DNA of 64,000 nucleotides, taken from positions 1 to 64,000 of the forward strand of contig NZ_FCOJ02000045.1 of the NCBI RefSeq assembly GCF_001545035.1, given 5' to 3'. This stretch comes from Caballeronia glebae (GTDB lineage: Bacteria; Pseudomonadota; Gammaproteobacteria; Burkholderiales; Burkholderiaceae). The position numbers and the translations under genes were made by a program. Of this stretch, positions 46,216 through 54,970 are shown piece after piece. Position 1 is the first letter of the stretch; every line of letters starts with the position of its first letter. The notes beneath the pieces were generated by a model. It was not told the DNA's origin. It was given only the letters and a program-made list of their open reading frames with translations, and searched no databases.

Positions 46216-48227
46216 CCGAGCACGCACCTTCGCCGCCGCCCCTACGACGCACGCTCACACTCGGCCGCATCGAGCCTGGCAGCGATGAAGAACGCGCCTT
46301 GCGCGAAATCTGGGAAGCGCCGCCGGGATGGCGCGGCTGGCTGTCGACGGTCGATCATAAGAGCATCGGGCTGCGCTATCTCGTCACAGCGTTCGCGTTT
46401 CTGATCGCGGGCGGCATCGAAGCACTTTGCATGCGCGTGCAGCTCGCGCGCCCCGATGCGCACGTGCTCACGCCGGAGCAATACAACCAGCTCTTCACGA
46501 TGCACGGCGTGACCATGATTTTCCTCTACGCGCTGCCCGTGCTGTCGGGCTTCTCGAACTATCTGTGGCCGCTCATCCTCGGCGCGCGCGACATGGCGTT
46601 TCCGCGCCTCAATGCCCTGTCGTACTGGATCTTTTTGTTCGCAGGCCTCTTTCTCTATGCGAGCTTCCCCTTCGGTGAAGCGCCCAACGCGGGCTGGTTC
46701 AACTACGCGCCGCTCGCGGGTCTTACCTACAACACCGGACCGAACATCGATGTCTACGCGCTCGGGATGGTGCTGCTCGGCATCTCGACCACCGTCGGCT
46801 CGATGAACTTTGTCGTCACCTTCCTGCGCATGCGCGCGCCAGGCATGTCGGTCGATCGCGTGCCGGTGCTCGTGTGGGGCACGCTGACGGCCTCGGGCGG
46901 CAACCTGCTCGCGGTGCCGTCGGTAAGTCTCGCATTCTTTCTCCTGTGGCTCGATCGGCGCATCGGCACGCACTTCTTCGACGTGATGAACGGCGGGCGC
47001 GCGCTGCTCTGGCAGCATCTCTTTTGGATCTTCGCGCATCCATGGGTCTACGCGGTGGTGTTGCCGGCGATGGGCATTGTCTCGGATGCGCTGCCGGTGT
47101 TTTGCCGCAGGCCGCTGGTTGGCTATTTGCCGGTCGCGTTGTCGACGGTCGCGACCATGACGGTCGGCTTTGTCGTGTGGATTCATCATATGTTCGCGAC
47201 GGGCATTCCCGCGCTTGCGCTATCGTTTTTTGGCGCAGCGAGCATGGTGATCGCGATTCCCAGCGCAGTCGCGACCTTCGCGTGGATCGCGACCATCTGG
47301 ACGGGACGGCCCATATTCCGGGTGCCGTTCCTTTACTTTGCCGGGTTCGTGTTCTTGTTCGTGATCGGTGGCCTTTCCGGCGTACTGACTGCCGCCGTGC
47401 CACTCGACTGGCAGCTGACAGACACCTACTTCGTGGTCGCACACCTACATTACGTCTTACTCGGGATCAACGTGTTTCCGGTGATCGGCGGCATCTACTT
47501 CTGGTTCCCGAAGTTCACGGGACGCATGATGAGCGAGCGCATCGGGCGCGTCGGTTTCTGGATCCTGTTTGTGGGCTTCAACGTCGCGTTCTTCCCAATG
47601 CACATCGCGGGTCTGCTGGGGATGCCGCGCCGAATTTATACCTATGCGCCGGACATGGGCTGGAACACGGTGAATATGATCACTTCGATCGGCGCGTTCG
47701 TGTTTGCGCTGGGCGTGCTGATCTTCCTGGTCGACTTCGTGTACAGCGTGCGCCGCGGACCAGCGGCGGGCGACAACCCGTGGGACGCGCCCACGCTCGA
47801 ATGGTCGACCTCGTCGCCGCCGCCGCCCTACAACTTTGCCGTCTCGCCGCGCATCGCGAGCCGCCATCCTTTGTGGGAAGAACGCCTCTCCGGCAGGATG
47901 CGCTCGCAACTGACAGTGGGCTACGTGCTGAACCGTGGACGCGAAGCGCTCGGCACCAGCGCGCTCGACGGCGACCCTGACGTCATTCTCAAGATGCCTG
48001 AGGATTCGTACGCGCCGTTTTGGCTTGGCGTGGCTTCGCTCGTGTTTTTCACGGGACTGGCGCTCACCGCGTGGTGGCTCGCAGGCGTCGGTTTGCTGGG
48101 TTGCGCCGCGGCGATCGTCGTCTGGCTGTGGCCGAGGCGGGAGCTTGGCCAGCGTGATGATTCACCTGACGATGACGCGCCCAGGAGAAACAATGCCCCC
48201 GACCCACGCGCCGGAGCCACGTCATGA
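46212..48227 (+). CDS. coxA: Heme-copper oxidase subunit I, divergent proton channels
   Basis: A 671-residue subunit I with 12 core helices plus a C-terminal extension with two helices. Haem and CuB ligands are present: FTMHGVTMIF, AHPWVY (His and cross-link Tyr), VVWIHHMFATG, VVAHLHYVL. The helix-VI Glu of A1 oxidases (HPEVY) is Trp here, and the Tyr-Ser of A2 oxidases is Phe-Ala (WIFAHPWVY). The K-channel Lys (IPTGIK) is replaced: IPSAVATFAW. The D-channel entrance Asp (DMAFPR) remains. It is likely still an O2 reductase, but proton uptake must differ. 4-base overlaps with both neighbours. Confidence 0.93.
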   Translation: MTEHAPSPPPLRRTLTLGRIEPGSDEERALREIWEAPPGWRGWLSTVDHKSIGLRYLVTAFAFLIAGGIEALCMRVQLARPDAHVLTPEQYNQLFTMHGVTMIFLYALPVLSGFSNYLWPLILGARDMAFPRLNALSYWIFLFAGLFLYASFPFGEAPNAGWFNYAPLAGLTYNTGPNIDVYALGMVLLGISTTVGSMNFVVTFLRMRAPGMSVDRVPVLVWGTLTASGGNLLAVPSVSLAFFLLWLDRRIGTHFFDVMNGGRALLWQHLFWIFAHPWVYAVVLPAMGIVSDALPVFCRRPLVGYLPVALSTVATMTVGFVVWIHHMFATGIPALALSFFGAASMVIAIPSAVATFAWIATIWTGRPIFRVPFLYFAGFVFLFVIGGLSGVLTAAVPLDWQLTDTYFVVAHLHYVLLGINVFPVIGGIYFWFPKFTGRMMSERIGRVGFWILFVGFNVAFFPMHIAGLLGMPRRIYTYAPDMGWNTVNMITSIGAFVFALGVLIFLVDFVYSVRRGPAAGDNPWDAPTLEWSTSSPPPPYNFAVSPRIASRHPLWEERLSGRMRSQLTVGYVLNRGREALGTSALDGDPDVILKMPEDSYAPFWLGVASLVFFTGLALTAWWLAGVGLLGCAAAIVVWLWPRRELGQRDDSPDDDAPRRNNAPDPRAGATS

Positions 48228-48838
48228 GCGACTTTGTGGAAAGCCTGCCGGAACGCGAAACACTGCCCATCGGTAGTCCGGGCGAGCGTTCGGGCGGATG
48301 GTGGGGCGTCCTCACGCTAGTTGCGACCGAGGCGGCGCTGTTCGGCTACCTCATCTTCTCGTATCTGTATCTCGCCTCGCAGACCGCGCAGCAGTGGCCG
48401 CCCGAAGGCATGCCGAAGCTCGGCCTCGGTGGCGCGAATACGTGCATCCTGTTGTCGAGCAGCGTATTCGTGTGGGCGAGCGAGCGCTTCGTACGGCGCG
48501 GCAAGCGCGGTATGGGCGTGTTGATGCTCCTGATTGGGATCGTGCTCGGCGCGATCTTCGTCGGCATTCAACTCAAGGAATGGCACGATCATCCTTACGG
48601 TTTGACAACACATCTCTATGGCTCGCTCTACTTCACCATCACCGGTTTTCACCTGATGCACGTGCTGGTCGGCCTCATCGTGCTGGCGTTCCTGACGCTC
48701 TGGACCGCACTCGGCTACTTCGACCGGGCGCGCTCGGCGGCGCTGACCATCGGCGGGCTGTACTGGCATTTCGTCGATATCGTATGGCTGTTCATTTTCG
48801 CGACGCTTTATCTGTCGCCCTATGTGCTCGCGAGATGA
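48224..48838 (+). CDS. coxC: Cytochrome c oxidase subunit III
   Basis: A 204-residue subunit with five hydrophobic helices, the Glu in VATEAALFGYLIFSYLY and the block TGFHLMHVLVGLIVLAF, ending GGLYWHFVDIVWLFIFATLYL. This is the 5-helix form found with caa3-type oxidases. Start ATG 48224 inside the coxA stop region. Confidence 0.93.
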   Translation: MSDFVESLPERETLPIGSPGERSGGWWGVLTLVATEAALFGYLIFSYLYLASQTAQQWPPEGMPKLGLGGANTCILLSSSVFVWASERFVRRGKRGMGVLMLLIGIVLGAIFVGIQLKEWHDHPYGLTTHLYGSLYFTITGFHLMHVLVGLIVLAFLTLWTALGYFDRARSAALTIGGLYWHFVDIVWLFIFATLYLSPYVLAR

Positions 48839-49278
48839 TGATGAACGACCCCTCTTCCGTCATTAAGCAGCGGCACGAAGCGCGTCCAAGCGGCGTGTCG
48901 CTCACGCTTGGCCTGTTGCTCGCGCCGGCCGCTTGGTTCGTCCAGACGAACCTCGCTCAGACGATCGCCGCATGGGGGTGCTTTCCGCATGAACGACCCG
49001 TCAATGAGCCCGCAATCCCGTGGCTCCAGCATGGCGAGTTGATCCTCGCATTGCTCGCGCTGCTTATGGGGCTCACAGGCGCGGCGATCGCGTGGCGCAA
49101 CTGGCGACGTACCGGCATATTCGCGTCCGCGGTGAAAGAGCAAAGCGCAATTGATCGACACACGGCGCGCGACGTGTTCATCGCACGCGCGGGCGCTCTG
49201 GCGAGCGCGCTCTTCCTGTTCGCGCTGATCGCCACCGATCTCGCCTGGCTGGTCGTTTCACCATGCGGGGGGCGATGA
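48835..49278 (+). CDS. Small membrane protein of the oxidase operon
   Basis: About 145 residues; three ATG codons in a row (48835, 48838, 48841) overlap the coxC stop. Three hydrophobic helices: LTLGLLLAPAAWFVQTNLA, LILALLALLMGLTGAAIAW and ALASALFLFALIATDLAWLV. A Cys pair is spread between loops and tail. No named family recognised. Position suggests an accessory subunit or assembly factor. Confidence 0.7.
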   Translation: MMMNDPSSVIKQRHEARPSGVSLTLGLLLAPAAWFVQTNLAQTIAAWGCFPHERPVNEPAIPWLQHGELILALLALLMGLTGAAIAWRNWRRTGIFASAVKEQSAIDRHTARDVFIARAGALASALFLFALIATDLAWLVVSPCGGR

Positions 49279-50600
49279 TCTCCATGATCTTCAAACAACA
49301 TGCGTTGCTCAGCGTCACTGCGATGGCGGTGGGCCTCACGGCCTGGTGTCAATCCACCTGGGCGCAGGAAACGCCCGCCGCGCAGTTAGTCGCACGCGGC
49401 GCGTATCTCGCGAAGGCCGCCGACTGCGCGGGTTGCCATACAGCGCTGCCCAAAAAGGGGCAGCCGCAGCCGCGCCCCTTTGCGGGCGGCTTGCCGATGG
49501 GCTCGCCCTTCGGCACGATCTGGTCGAGCAACATCACGCCCGACAAGGAACACGGCATTGGCGGTTACAGCTATGAGGACTTCGCACGCGTCTTGCGTCA
49601 AGGTGTCGCGCCCGGCGACAAGCATCTCTACCCCGCCATGCCCTACCCTTCGTTTTCGAAAATCAATGATGAAGACCTGCGCGCGCTCTACGCCTATTTC
49701 ATGCATGGCGTCGAGCCAGTAAACCGGGCCGCGCCCGAAACGAAGCTACCGTTTCCGTTCAGTCAGCGCTGGGCGCTCTCGCTGTGGAATCTCGCCTTCG
49801 CGCCAAATGATACCTTCACACCGGATCCGAAACGCGACGCACAGTGGAATCGCGGAGCGTATCTCGTGCAGTCACTCGGACACTGCGGCGCCTGTCACAC
49901 CCCGCGCGGGCCCGCGTACAACGAGATCGGCTACACGCAAGAGTCGAGCGCTTACCTCACGGGTGGCACCAACGATCACTGGTATGCGCCAAATCTCAGG
50001 GGCCTCGCGGGCCCAGGGCTTGGCCGCATCTCGGCGCAAGACATCGCCTCATTCCTGAAAACCGGACACGGTGCGGGGCTCATCACCTTCGGTAGCATGG
50101 TGCAGGTCGTCGAAGACAGCACGCAGTATCTCAGCGACCAGGATCTGAGCTCGATTGCGTCCTATTTGAAGGCCCTGCCTGCACAGGGCAGCGGCGGCAC
50201 CTACGATGCGCAATCCAGACTGGCACAGCAAAGTGTTGCCGCCTTGCACACCGGCGATCAGCAACGGCCCGGCGCGGGACTCTACCAAGGCATGTGCGCG
50301 CGTTGTCACCACAGCGATGGAAGGGGTGAGCCGCTCAAATATCCGCGGCTCGCAGGAAACCCCGCCGTGCTGGCGGAAAAGCCGGATTCGCTTGTGCGTC
50401 TCCTTTTGCAAGGCGGGCATGCGCCAACAACCATCCACGACCTGCCGTCAAAGGAAATGCCGGCTTTTGGACCGAAGCTCACGGACACCGAAATTGCGCG
50501 CGTATTGACCTTCGTGCGCAGCGCGTGGGGGAACAATGCGATGCCGGTCACCACGCGCGATGTCCGGACGATGCGCGATGCAGTCGCGCCCCACCGCTGA
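49275..50600 (+). CDS. Triheme cytochrome c subunit of a membrane dehydrogenase
   Basis: A 441-residue protein with a signal peptide (ending TAWCQSTWAQ) and three haem-binding motifs: CAGCH, CGACH and CARCH. FAGGLPMGSPFGTIWSSNITPD and the overall plan match the cytochrome c subunits of GMC-type gluconate/alcohol dehydrogenases. It should take electrons from the GMC flavoprotein and hand them to the oxidase or quinone. ATG 49275 with GGGGGG upstream overlaps the previous stop. Last gene of the operon; the next gene is convergent. Confidence 0.93.
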   Translation: MISMIFKQHALLSVTAMAVGLTAWCQSTWAQETPAAQLVARGAYLAKAADCAGCHTALPKKGQPQPRPFAGGLPMGSPFGTIWSSNITPDKEHGIGGYSYEDFARVLRQGVAPGDKHLYPAMPYPSFSKINDEDLRALYAYFMHGVEPVNRAAPETKLPFPFSQRWALSLWNLAFAPNDTFTPDPKRDAQWNRGAYLVQSLGHCGACHTPRGPAYNEIGYTQESSAYLTGGTNDHWYAPNLRGLAGPGLGRISAQDIASFLKTGHGAGLITFGSMVQVVEDSTQYLSDQDLSSIASYLKALPAQGSGGTYDAQSRLAQQSVAALHTGDQQRPGAGLYQGMCARCHHSDGRGEPLKYPRLAGNPAVLAEKPDSLVRLLLQGGHAPTTIHDLPSKEMPAFGPKLTDTEIARVLTFVRSAWGNNAMPVTTRDVRTMRDAVAPHR

Positions 50601-50644
50601 ACGACCTGGTGTGTAAGAAACTCCGCAGAGCCTCCTCGTTTGCG

Positions 50645-52684
50645 TTAAGCTCGCTCCGTCTGGACAGGAAGCGCGCGCCGGATGACGGCTGAGGGTTCTC
50701 CTTTTAGCACCGTAAAGTGGCTCTGCTGATTCTTTCGCCAGAAGCGAATATCGAACGTCTGTTCCCCGAGGTGTAGGTCTCTCAACGTGACGTCCGCAAG
50801 CCAGTCTGGTAAAACCGGGTCGACGTAGAGCATTGCGTTGGGCGCGTCGGGTTGAAGGCCAAGAATGGCGTAAAGCAACGAGAAAACAGATCCCGCCGCC
50901 CAGGCCTGAGGCACGTTCGCGCCGAGATACTGGACGGGAAAGCTTGACGCGTCACGATGCAAACCGGCATAGAGCTCGGGGAACTGATTGAGCATGAAGA
51001 AGCGGCCCGCCGACCATACGTCCTGGGCGATCTCTGCGGCCTCTTTTGCATAGCCGTAACGCTTGAACCCCTCGGCAATGAGGCCATTGTCATGCGGCCA
51101 AACCGCGCCGCGTTGATAAGAATAAGGGTTGTATGCAGGATGAGCGGCCGATAGCGTGCGAATACCCCACCCACTCCACATGTCCTCGCGCATCAGCCGC
51201 GCCACCACGCGCCCTGCACGCTCAGGTGGAACGATCCCAGACCACAGGCAGTGACCGGGATTCGAGGCCACCGTCATGACCTTATTCTTCTCGGCATCGA
51301 GCGCGAGCGCGTAGAAGCCAGCTTCCTCGTCCCAGAAAGCTTCATTGAATCTGGCGAAAAGTTTAGCCGCCTTCGCACGCAGGTTCGTCGCACGCGCTTG
51401 CTCATGCAGCACGTCATAGACCTTCGCCATTCGCATCCATGCATCGTAGACGTAACCCTGGAGTTCACAAAGCGCTTTGGCACCCCCGACTTGCGCCCCG
51501 TCGGGATAGACCACCGCGTCGCCGGAGTCTTTCCAGCTTTGGTTCTCAAGTCCGTCCGGCGAACGCGTCTCGTATTCCTGGAAGCCATCGCCATCCCGGT
51601 CGCCGTATTGGTCGATCCAGTCCAGACACCGCTCCGCGGTGGGCAGGTGTCGTTTCAGCAGATCAAGGTCGCCTGTGCAACACCAAGCGATATGCAAAGT
51701 AATGAGATAGAGCGGCGTCGCGTCGGCCGTTCCGTAGTAGGGCGTATGAGGCACCAGGTTGAAATGAGCGAGTTCGCCGAGGCGCAGCTCGTGCATGATC
51801 TTGCCCGGTTCGGCGTCGCGATAGTCGTCCCGATCCTTCGCCTGTCGAGCGCCTAGCACCTCTAAGGTTCCACGCGCAAACGAAGGATAGACCAGCGACG
51901 TCTGTAGGGAAGTTATCAGACTGTCACGCCCGAACAAAGCCACGAACCACGGAAGTCCGGCGGCCGGTACGACATGCGTGTCGGCTTTGAGTGCGGACCC
52001 TTTGATCGGCAGGCGCAACGCCGCGAGGTCATCCGTGGCCTGCTGAAACACACTCCTGAGCGTCTCATGACTGCTCTCGAGCTTGAGGACGGCGCTATTC
52101 CACTGTGCAAGCCGCTTACGGCTTTCCGATAATTCGCTTTGAGAGCTGGCACAGAACACTGGTGCGCGAAACTGATCACGCCCTTCTGAGAGATCGTATC
52201 GCAGACAGCAATGCCAGCGGGCGCCGGGCTCTATCGCAATGTCAAAGGTCATGCGCCCATTCGCGTAGGCGGCCAAAGATTCGCTGTTGCACGCGCTCAC
52301 CTCAACAGCACGCAGAAAGTCTTGGTTTCGGTACGTGGTGACCAGTCGCTGATCGGATTCGGACCACGTCGTTGAGATGCGTCCACGGCGCACGAAGCGA
52401 CCGGATTTCACCTCAAAGAGGTCGGCAAAGTCACTGCGAATGCCGATCTCGAGATTGAAGCGCACGTCCGAGGTGCCGTAATTGATCACGTCGAGATCCT
52501 CGTGGAGGCCACCGCTGATCTCACGACTCACCGTCAGGCCGACCGTATGAGCTTCGATCGGGCCAGCTTCGGTGAGAAAGGCACGATTTGTCAAAAAAAT
52601 CTGCGCCGCAAAGGCGGCTGTCGCGCCACCGTTGAGCAGATCCCACGGTTCCTCGTTTGCGTACACGGTCCAATGGCTGATCAC
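50645..52684 (-). CDS. Amylo-alpha-1,6-glucosidase/glycogen-debranching-type enzyme
   Basis: A 679-codon frame opening at GTG 52684. The N-terminal beta-sandwich is followed by an (alpha/alpha)6 barrel: TDDLAALRLPIKGSALKADTHVV, GLPWFVALFGRDSLITSLQT, WKDSGDAVVYPDGAQVGG, SYQRGAVWPHDNGLIAEGF. GRDSLIT and PHDN are hallmarks of this debranching-enzyme family. Cytoplasmic alpha-glucan turnover is likely. The first 43 codons of the natural protein lie upstream in another frame because of a 1-base loss (see next entry). Convergent with the oxidase operon, 44 bases between stops. Confidence 0.85.
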   Translation of the reverse strand: MISHWTVYANEEPWDLLNGGATAAFAAQIFLTNRAFLTEAGPIEAHTVGLTVSREISGGLHEDLDVINYGTSDVRFNLEIGIRSDFADLFEVKSGRFVRRGRISTTWSESDQRLVTTYRNQDFLRAVEVSACNSESLAAYANGRMTFDIAIEPGARWHCCLRYDLSEGRDQFRAPVFCASSQSELSESRKRLAQWNSAVLKLESSHETLRSVFQQATDDLAALRLPIKGSALKADTHVVPAAGLPWFVALFGRDSLITSLQTSLVYPSFARGTLEVLGARQAKDRDDYRDAEPGKIMHELRLGELAHFNLVPHTPYYGTADATPLYLITLHIAWCCTGDLDLLKRHLPTAERCLDWIDQYGDRDGDGFQEYETRSPDGLENQSWKDSGDAVVYPDGAQVGGAKALCELQGYVYDAWMRMAKVYDVLHEQARATNLRAKAAKLFARFNEAFWDEEAGFYALALDAEKNKVMTVASNPGHCLWSGIVPPERAGRVVARLMREDMWSGWGIRTLSAAHPAYNPYSYQRGAVWPHDNGLIAEGFKRYGYAKEAAEIAQDVWSAGRFFMLNQFPELYAGLHRDASSFPVQYLGANVPQAWAAGSVFSLLYAILGLQPDAPNAMLYVDPVLPDWLADVTLRDLHLGEQTFDIRFWRKNQQSHFTVLKGEPSAVIRRALPVQTERA

Positions 52685-52812
52685 GCAGTATTGTAGAAGT
52701 AGTAGCCCTTCTGTGATAGGCCGCTCATCTGGCCATCGGTTCCTGTCAGAAGAACCACGTGGCCCTGGTGAATCGCAATCTGCGGCGGCCCGACCTTCAC
52801 TTCAAGCGACAT
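52685..52812 (-). pseudogene. Detached N-terminal codons of the debranching-type enzyme
   Basis: ATG 52812, behind GAGGGAGATGGTT, opens MSLEVKVGPPQIAIHQGHVV and ends QKGYYFYNTA then TGA. Adding one C near 52692 gives NTRVISHWTVYANEEPW, joining smoothly to the main frame. So this is the true start of the gene, separated by a single-base deletion. Re-initiation at GTG 52684 might still give a protein without its first strands. Confidence 0.8.
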
Positions 52813-52896
52813 AACCATCTCCCTCTACGAAGCACTGGGCGTGACACGCGCCACGTCGACGATCATAGATTCAGCAAAGCACGCTCCACCATTTAT

Positions 52897-52909
52897 ATCA
52901 TAGTGTGAT
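52897..52909. promoter_or_regulatory. Palindromic operator, site F
   Basis: ATCATA-G-TGTGAT, one mismatch, flanked TTATAT/ACTCTTG. It lies 85 bases upstream of the debranching-enzyme start (minus) and 233 bases upstream of cfa (plus). Confidence 0.65.
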
Positions 52910-53141
52910 ACTCTTGACTGCAGTTCAGCTGCGATTGCTTCCGCTCGACTTCTTCCGTCTCGTTGGGGTCCCCAATCGGACGAACACCTCGGATGTGGAT
53001 AGTTCTCGATAACTTCTCGGCCATCCGAAGCAAGTTCCTTCGTGGGCTGAAACGGTCAGTCAGTCGAATTCATAGCCTGGCGAAATTGTGGTGAGCGTCG
53101 ACGACGCTTTGATCCATCTGGTCAAAAAGCGGGAGAAAAAC

Positions 53142-54347
53142 ATGTTCTTCCAAGATAAGGTTGAAGCGTGGGCAGCGAGCGCTGGCGAGCGCGTCCCCGT
53201 GCCCGCGCGACTCGTGTTGTGGGACGGGCGGCAAATCATTCTCGGTCATTCGGGCGAACCCAAAGTTGTTCTGTATGTGAAGCAAGCCGGGGCGCTACGG
53301 CGGTTGCGGCGGCCCACGATCGATGCAATCGCGCAAGCATACGTCATCGATGAGATCGACATTGACGGCCGTATGCCCGACGCGGTCGCACTGGCGTATG
53401 GGCTGGCGCATCGTGACGTTCCTTCAAACGCCTACGCCCCACACTTTTCTCTAGCTGATCACAGCAAACAATCTGATCGCAAGGCGATTCAATTTCACTA
53501 CGACGTGTCGGACGATTTCTACCGCATCTGGCTTGGGCGAACGATGGTCTATTCCTGTGCGTACTTTGAGAACGGCACGGAAGATCTCGACACGGCTCAA
53601 GAGAAGAAGATCGACCACATCCTAAAAAAGATCGCGCTGCGACCGACGCAATCGCTCCTCGACATCGGATGCGGCTGGGGCTCGTTGGTGATCCGGGCAG
53701 CCCTGCGCTTCGGTGCACGATGTACCGGCATTACGCTTTCCGAGAAGCAATACGAGTTCGCGACGCAACGGGTCCAGGAGGCAGGACTCGCGGATCGGGT
53801 GGAAATCCGGCTCCAGGATTACCGGGATATCGACGGTCAGTTCGACCGCGTCACCAGCGTGGGCATGTTCGAGCATGTCGGGCGCGCGAACCTTGGAGCG
53901 TATTTCGCGAAGATCAGTTCGTTGCTGGCGCCTGAGGGAATCGCAATGAATCATGGAATCACATCGACGGACCCAGATATCGCCTGGTCGCCTGCCGTTG
54001 ATGGCAGTGGGTTCATGGACAAATACGTGTTTCCGAACGGCGAACTGTCACATATCGGGCAAGTCCTCGACGCGATGCAGCGCGGTAATCTGGAATCAAT
54101 CGACGTTGAGAATCTACGGCGCCACTACGCTCGCACGTTGACGTTGTGGGCAGAGACGTTCGAAAAAAATGCGGATTCGATTCGGCAATTGGTGGACGAA
54201 CAAACGTTTCGGGTATGGCGAATCTATCTCGCAGGGTGCGCCTACGGCTTTCGTTACGGTAATCTATCCATCTACCAAGTCGTCTGCCGAAGAGCTGGCG
54301 CACAAGCCGACTCACTCGCATGGTCTCGCAGGTATATGTACGAGTGA
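53142..54347 (+). CDS. cfa: Cyclopropane-fatty-acyl-phospholipid synthase
   Basis: About 401 residues from ATG 53142 (GGGAGAAAAAC site); an in-frame GTG at 53088 would add 18 residues. The SAM-binding motif is LLDIGCGWGSLVIRAA. The CFA block QFHYDVSDDFYRIWLG, then YSCAYF, is present, and SVGMFEHVGRANLGAYF, FPNGELSHIGQVL and HYARTLTLWAETFEKN are typical. It adds a methylene group to membrane lipid double bonds, a stationary-phase and acid-stress response. The frame is intact. Confidence 0.93.
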   Translation: MFFQDKVEAWAASAGERVPVPARLVLWDGRQIILGHSGEPKVVLYVKQAGALRRLRRPTIDAIAQAYVIDEIDIDGRMPDAVALAYGLAHRDVPSNAYAPHFSLADHSKQSDRKAIQFHYDVSDDFYRIWLGRTMVYSCAYFENGTEDLDTAQEKKIDHILKKIALRPTQSLLDIGCGWGSLVIRAALRFGARCTGITLSEKQYEFATQRVQEAGLADRVEIRLQDYRDIDGQFDRVTSVGMFEHVGRANLGAYFAKISSLLAPEGIAMNHGITSTDPDIAWSPAVDGSGFMDKYVFPNGELSHIGQVLDAMQRGNLESIDVENLRRHYARTLTLWAETFEKNADSIRQLVDEQTFRVWRIYLAGCAYGFRYGNLSIYQVVCRRAGAQADSLAWSRRYMYE

Positions 54348-54612
54348 ATTCCGGAGGCATTTCGCGGCGATCTCGACGCATGGATCCGTGGCGGTTGATA
54401 GGGCTCTGGATGCGCTTTAGCTTCCTAGCACTATCAGGATGAAACGCCCAATCAAGCGCCGCAAACCAGCCCACGATGCCCCAGCCGAACAGGTTATTGG
54501 AGAGTGCAAGCATCAGCACGGAGCGTCGCTTCCTACGGTCGGCGAGGATCGCCGGCAGCACGCAAATCACAACGGCTACTGCGGTCAGTAGAATGTCATA
54601 AAGTGCGTGCAC
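54013..54612 (-). CDS. Superinfection-immunity-like membrane protein with over-long C-terminus
   Basis: GTG 54612 with GGAG upstream opens a frame with DILLTAVAVVICVLPAILADRRKRRSVL and LALSNNLFGWGIVGWFAALDWAF, the two-helix pattern of phage superinfection-immunity-type proteins of about 80-110 residues. Here no stop follows and the frame runs on for about 120 codons antisense to the end of cfa. Probably the original stop was lost. The real product may be truncated or inactive. Confidence 0.55.
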   Translation of the reverse strand: MHALYDILLTAVAVVICVLPAILADRRKRRSVLMLALSNNLFGWGIVGWFAALDWAFHPDSARKLKRIQSPINRHGSMRRDRREMPPEFTRTYTCETMRVSRLVRQLFGRRLGRWIDYRNESRRRTLRDRFAIPETFVRPPIAESNPHFFRTSLPTTSTCERSGAVDSQRRLIPDYRAASRRGLARYVTVRRSETRICP

Positions 54613-54619
54613 GATGTCT

Positions 54620-54970
54620 TTTCTCCAACCGCACGATCCGGCAGCACTCGTTTGCCTTTCCACATTTGCTAGCTGTTCTGCTTGTTGCATCACGAGCGAG
54701 GGGCGAAACCCGAGTTCGTCCCGCCGGGCCGTCAAGAACCGTAACAACCTCACTGGCGATCGAATTTCGAAGCGCCGCTGCTCCAAGAGCCGACCAAACA
54801 CATCTTCAACATCATGCCATTTTTGGCGGCGTAGCCAGGCGCACAGAAAAGGAGGTCGAAAAATCAGTCGTCTCCCTGCGAAGGCCCTATTCTCGGCCGG
54901 ACGACCTTCGCCTCCAACCATCGCTGAACGCAATGGAGCCCGTGCCAGAGAGACACGCTTCTCCGGCAAA
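54620..54970. other. Region without recognised gene
   Basis: The minus-strand frame (for example FEIRSPVRLLRFLTARRDEL) is open but has no motif. It may be a relic between the universal stress gene and the membrane protein. Confidence 0.35.

Noticed and set aside
46242-47189. 315-codon minus-strand frame
   Set aside because: Antisense to oxidase subunit I; charged, repetitive composition typical of reverse-strand shadows.
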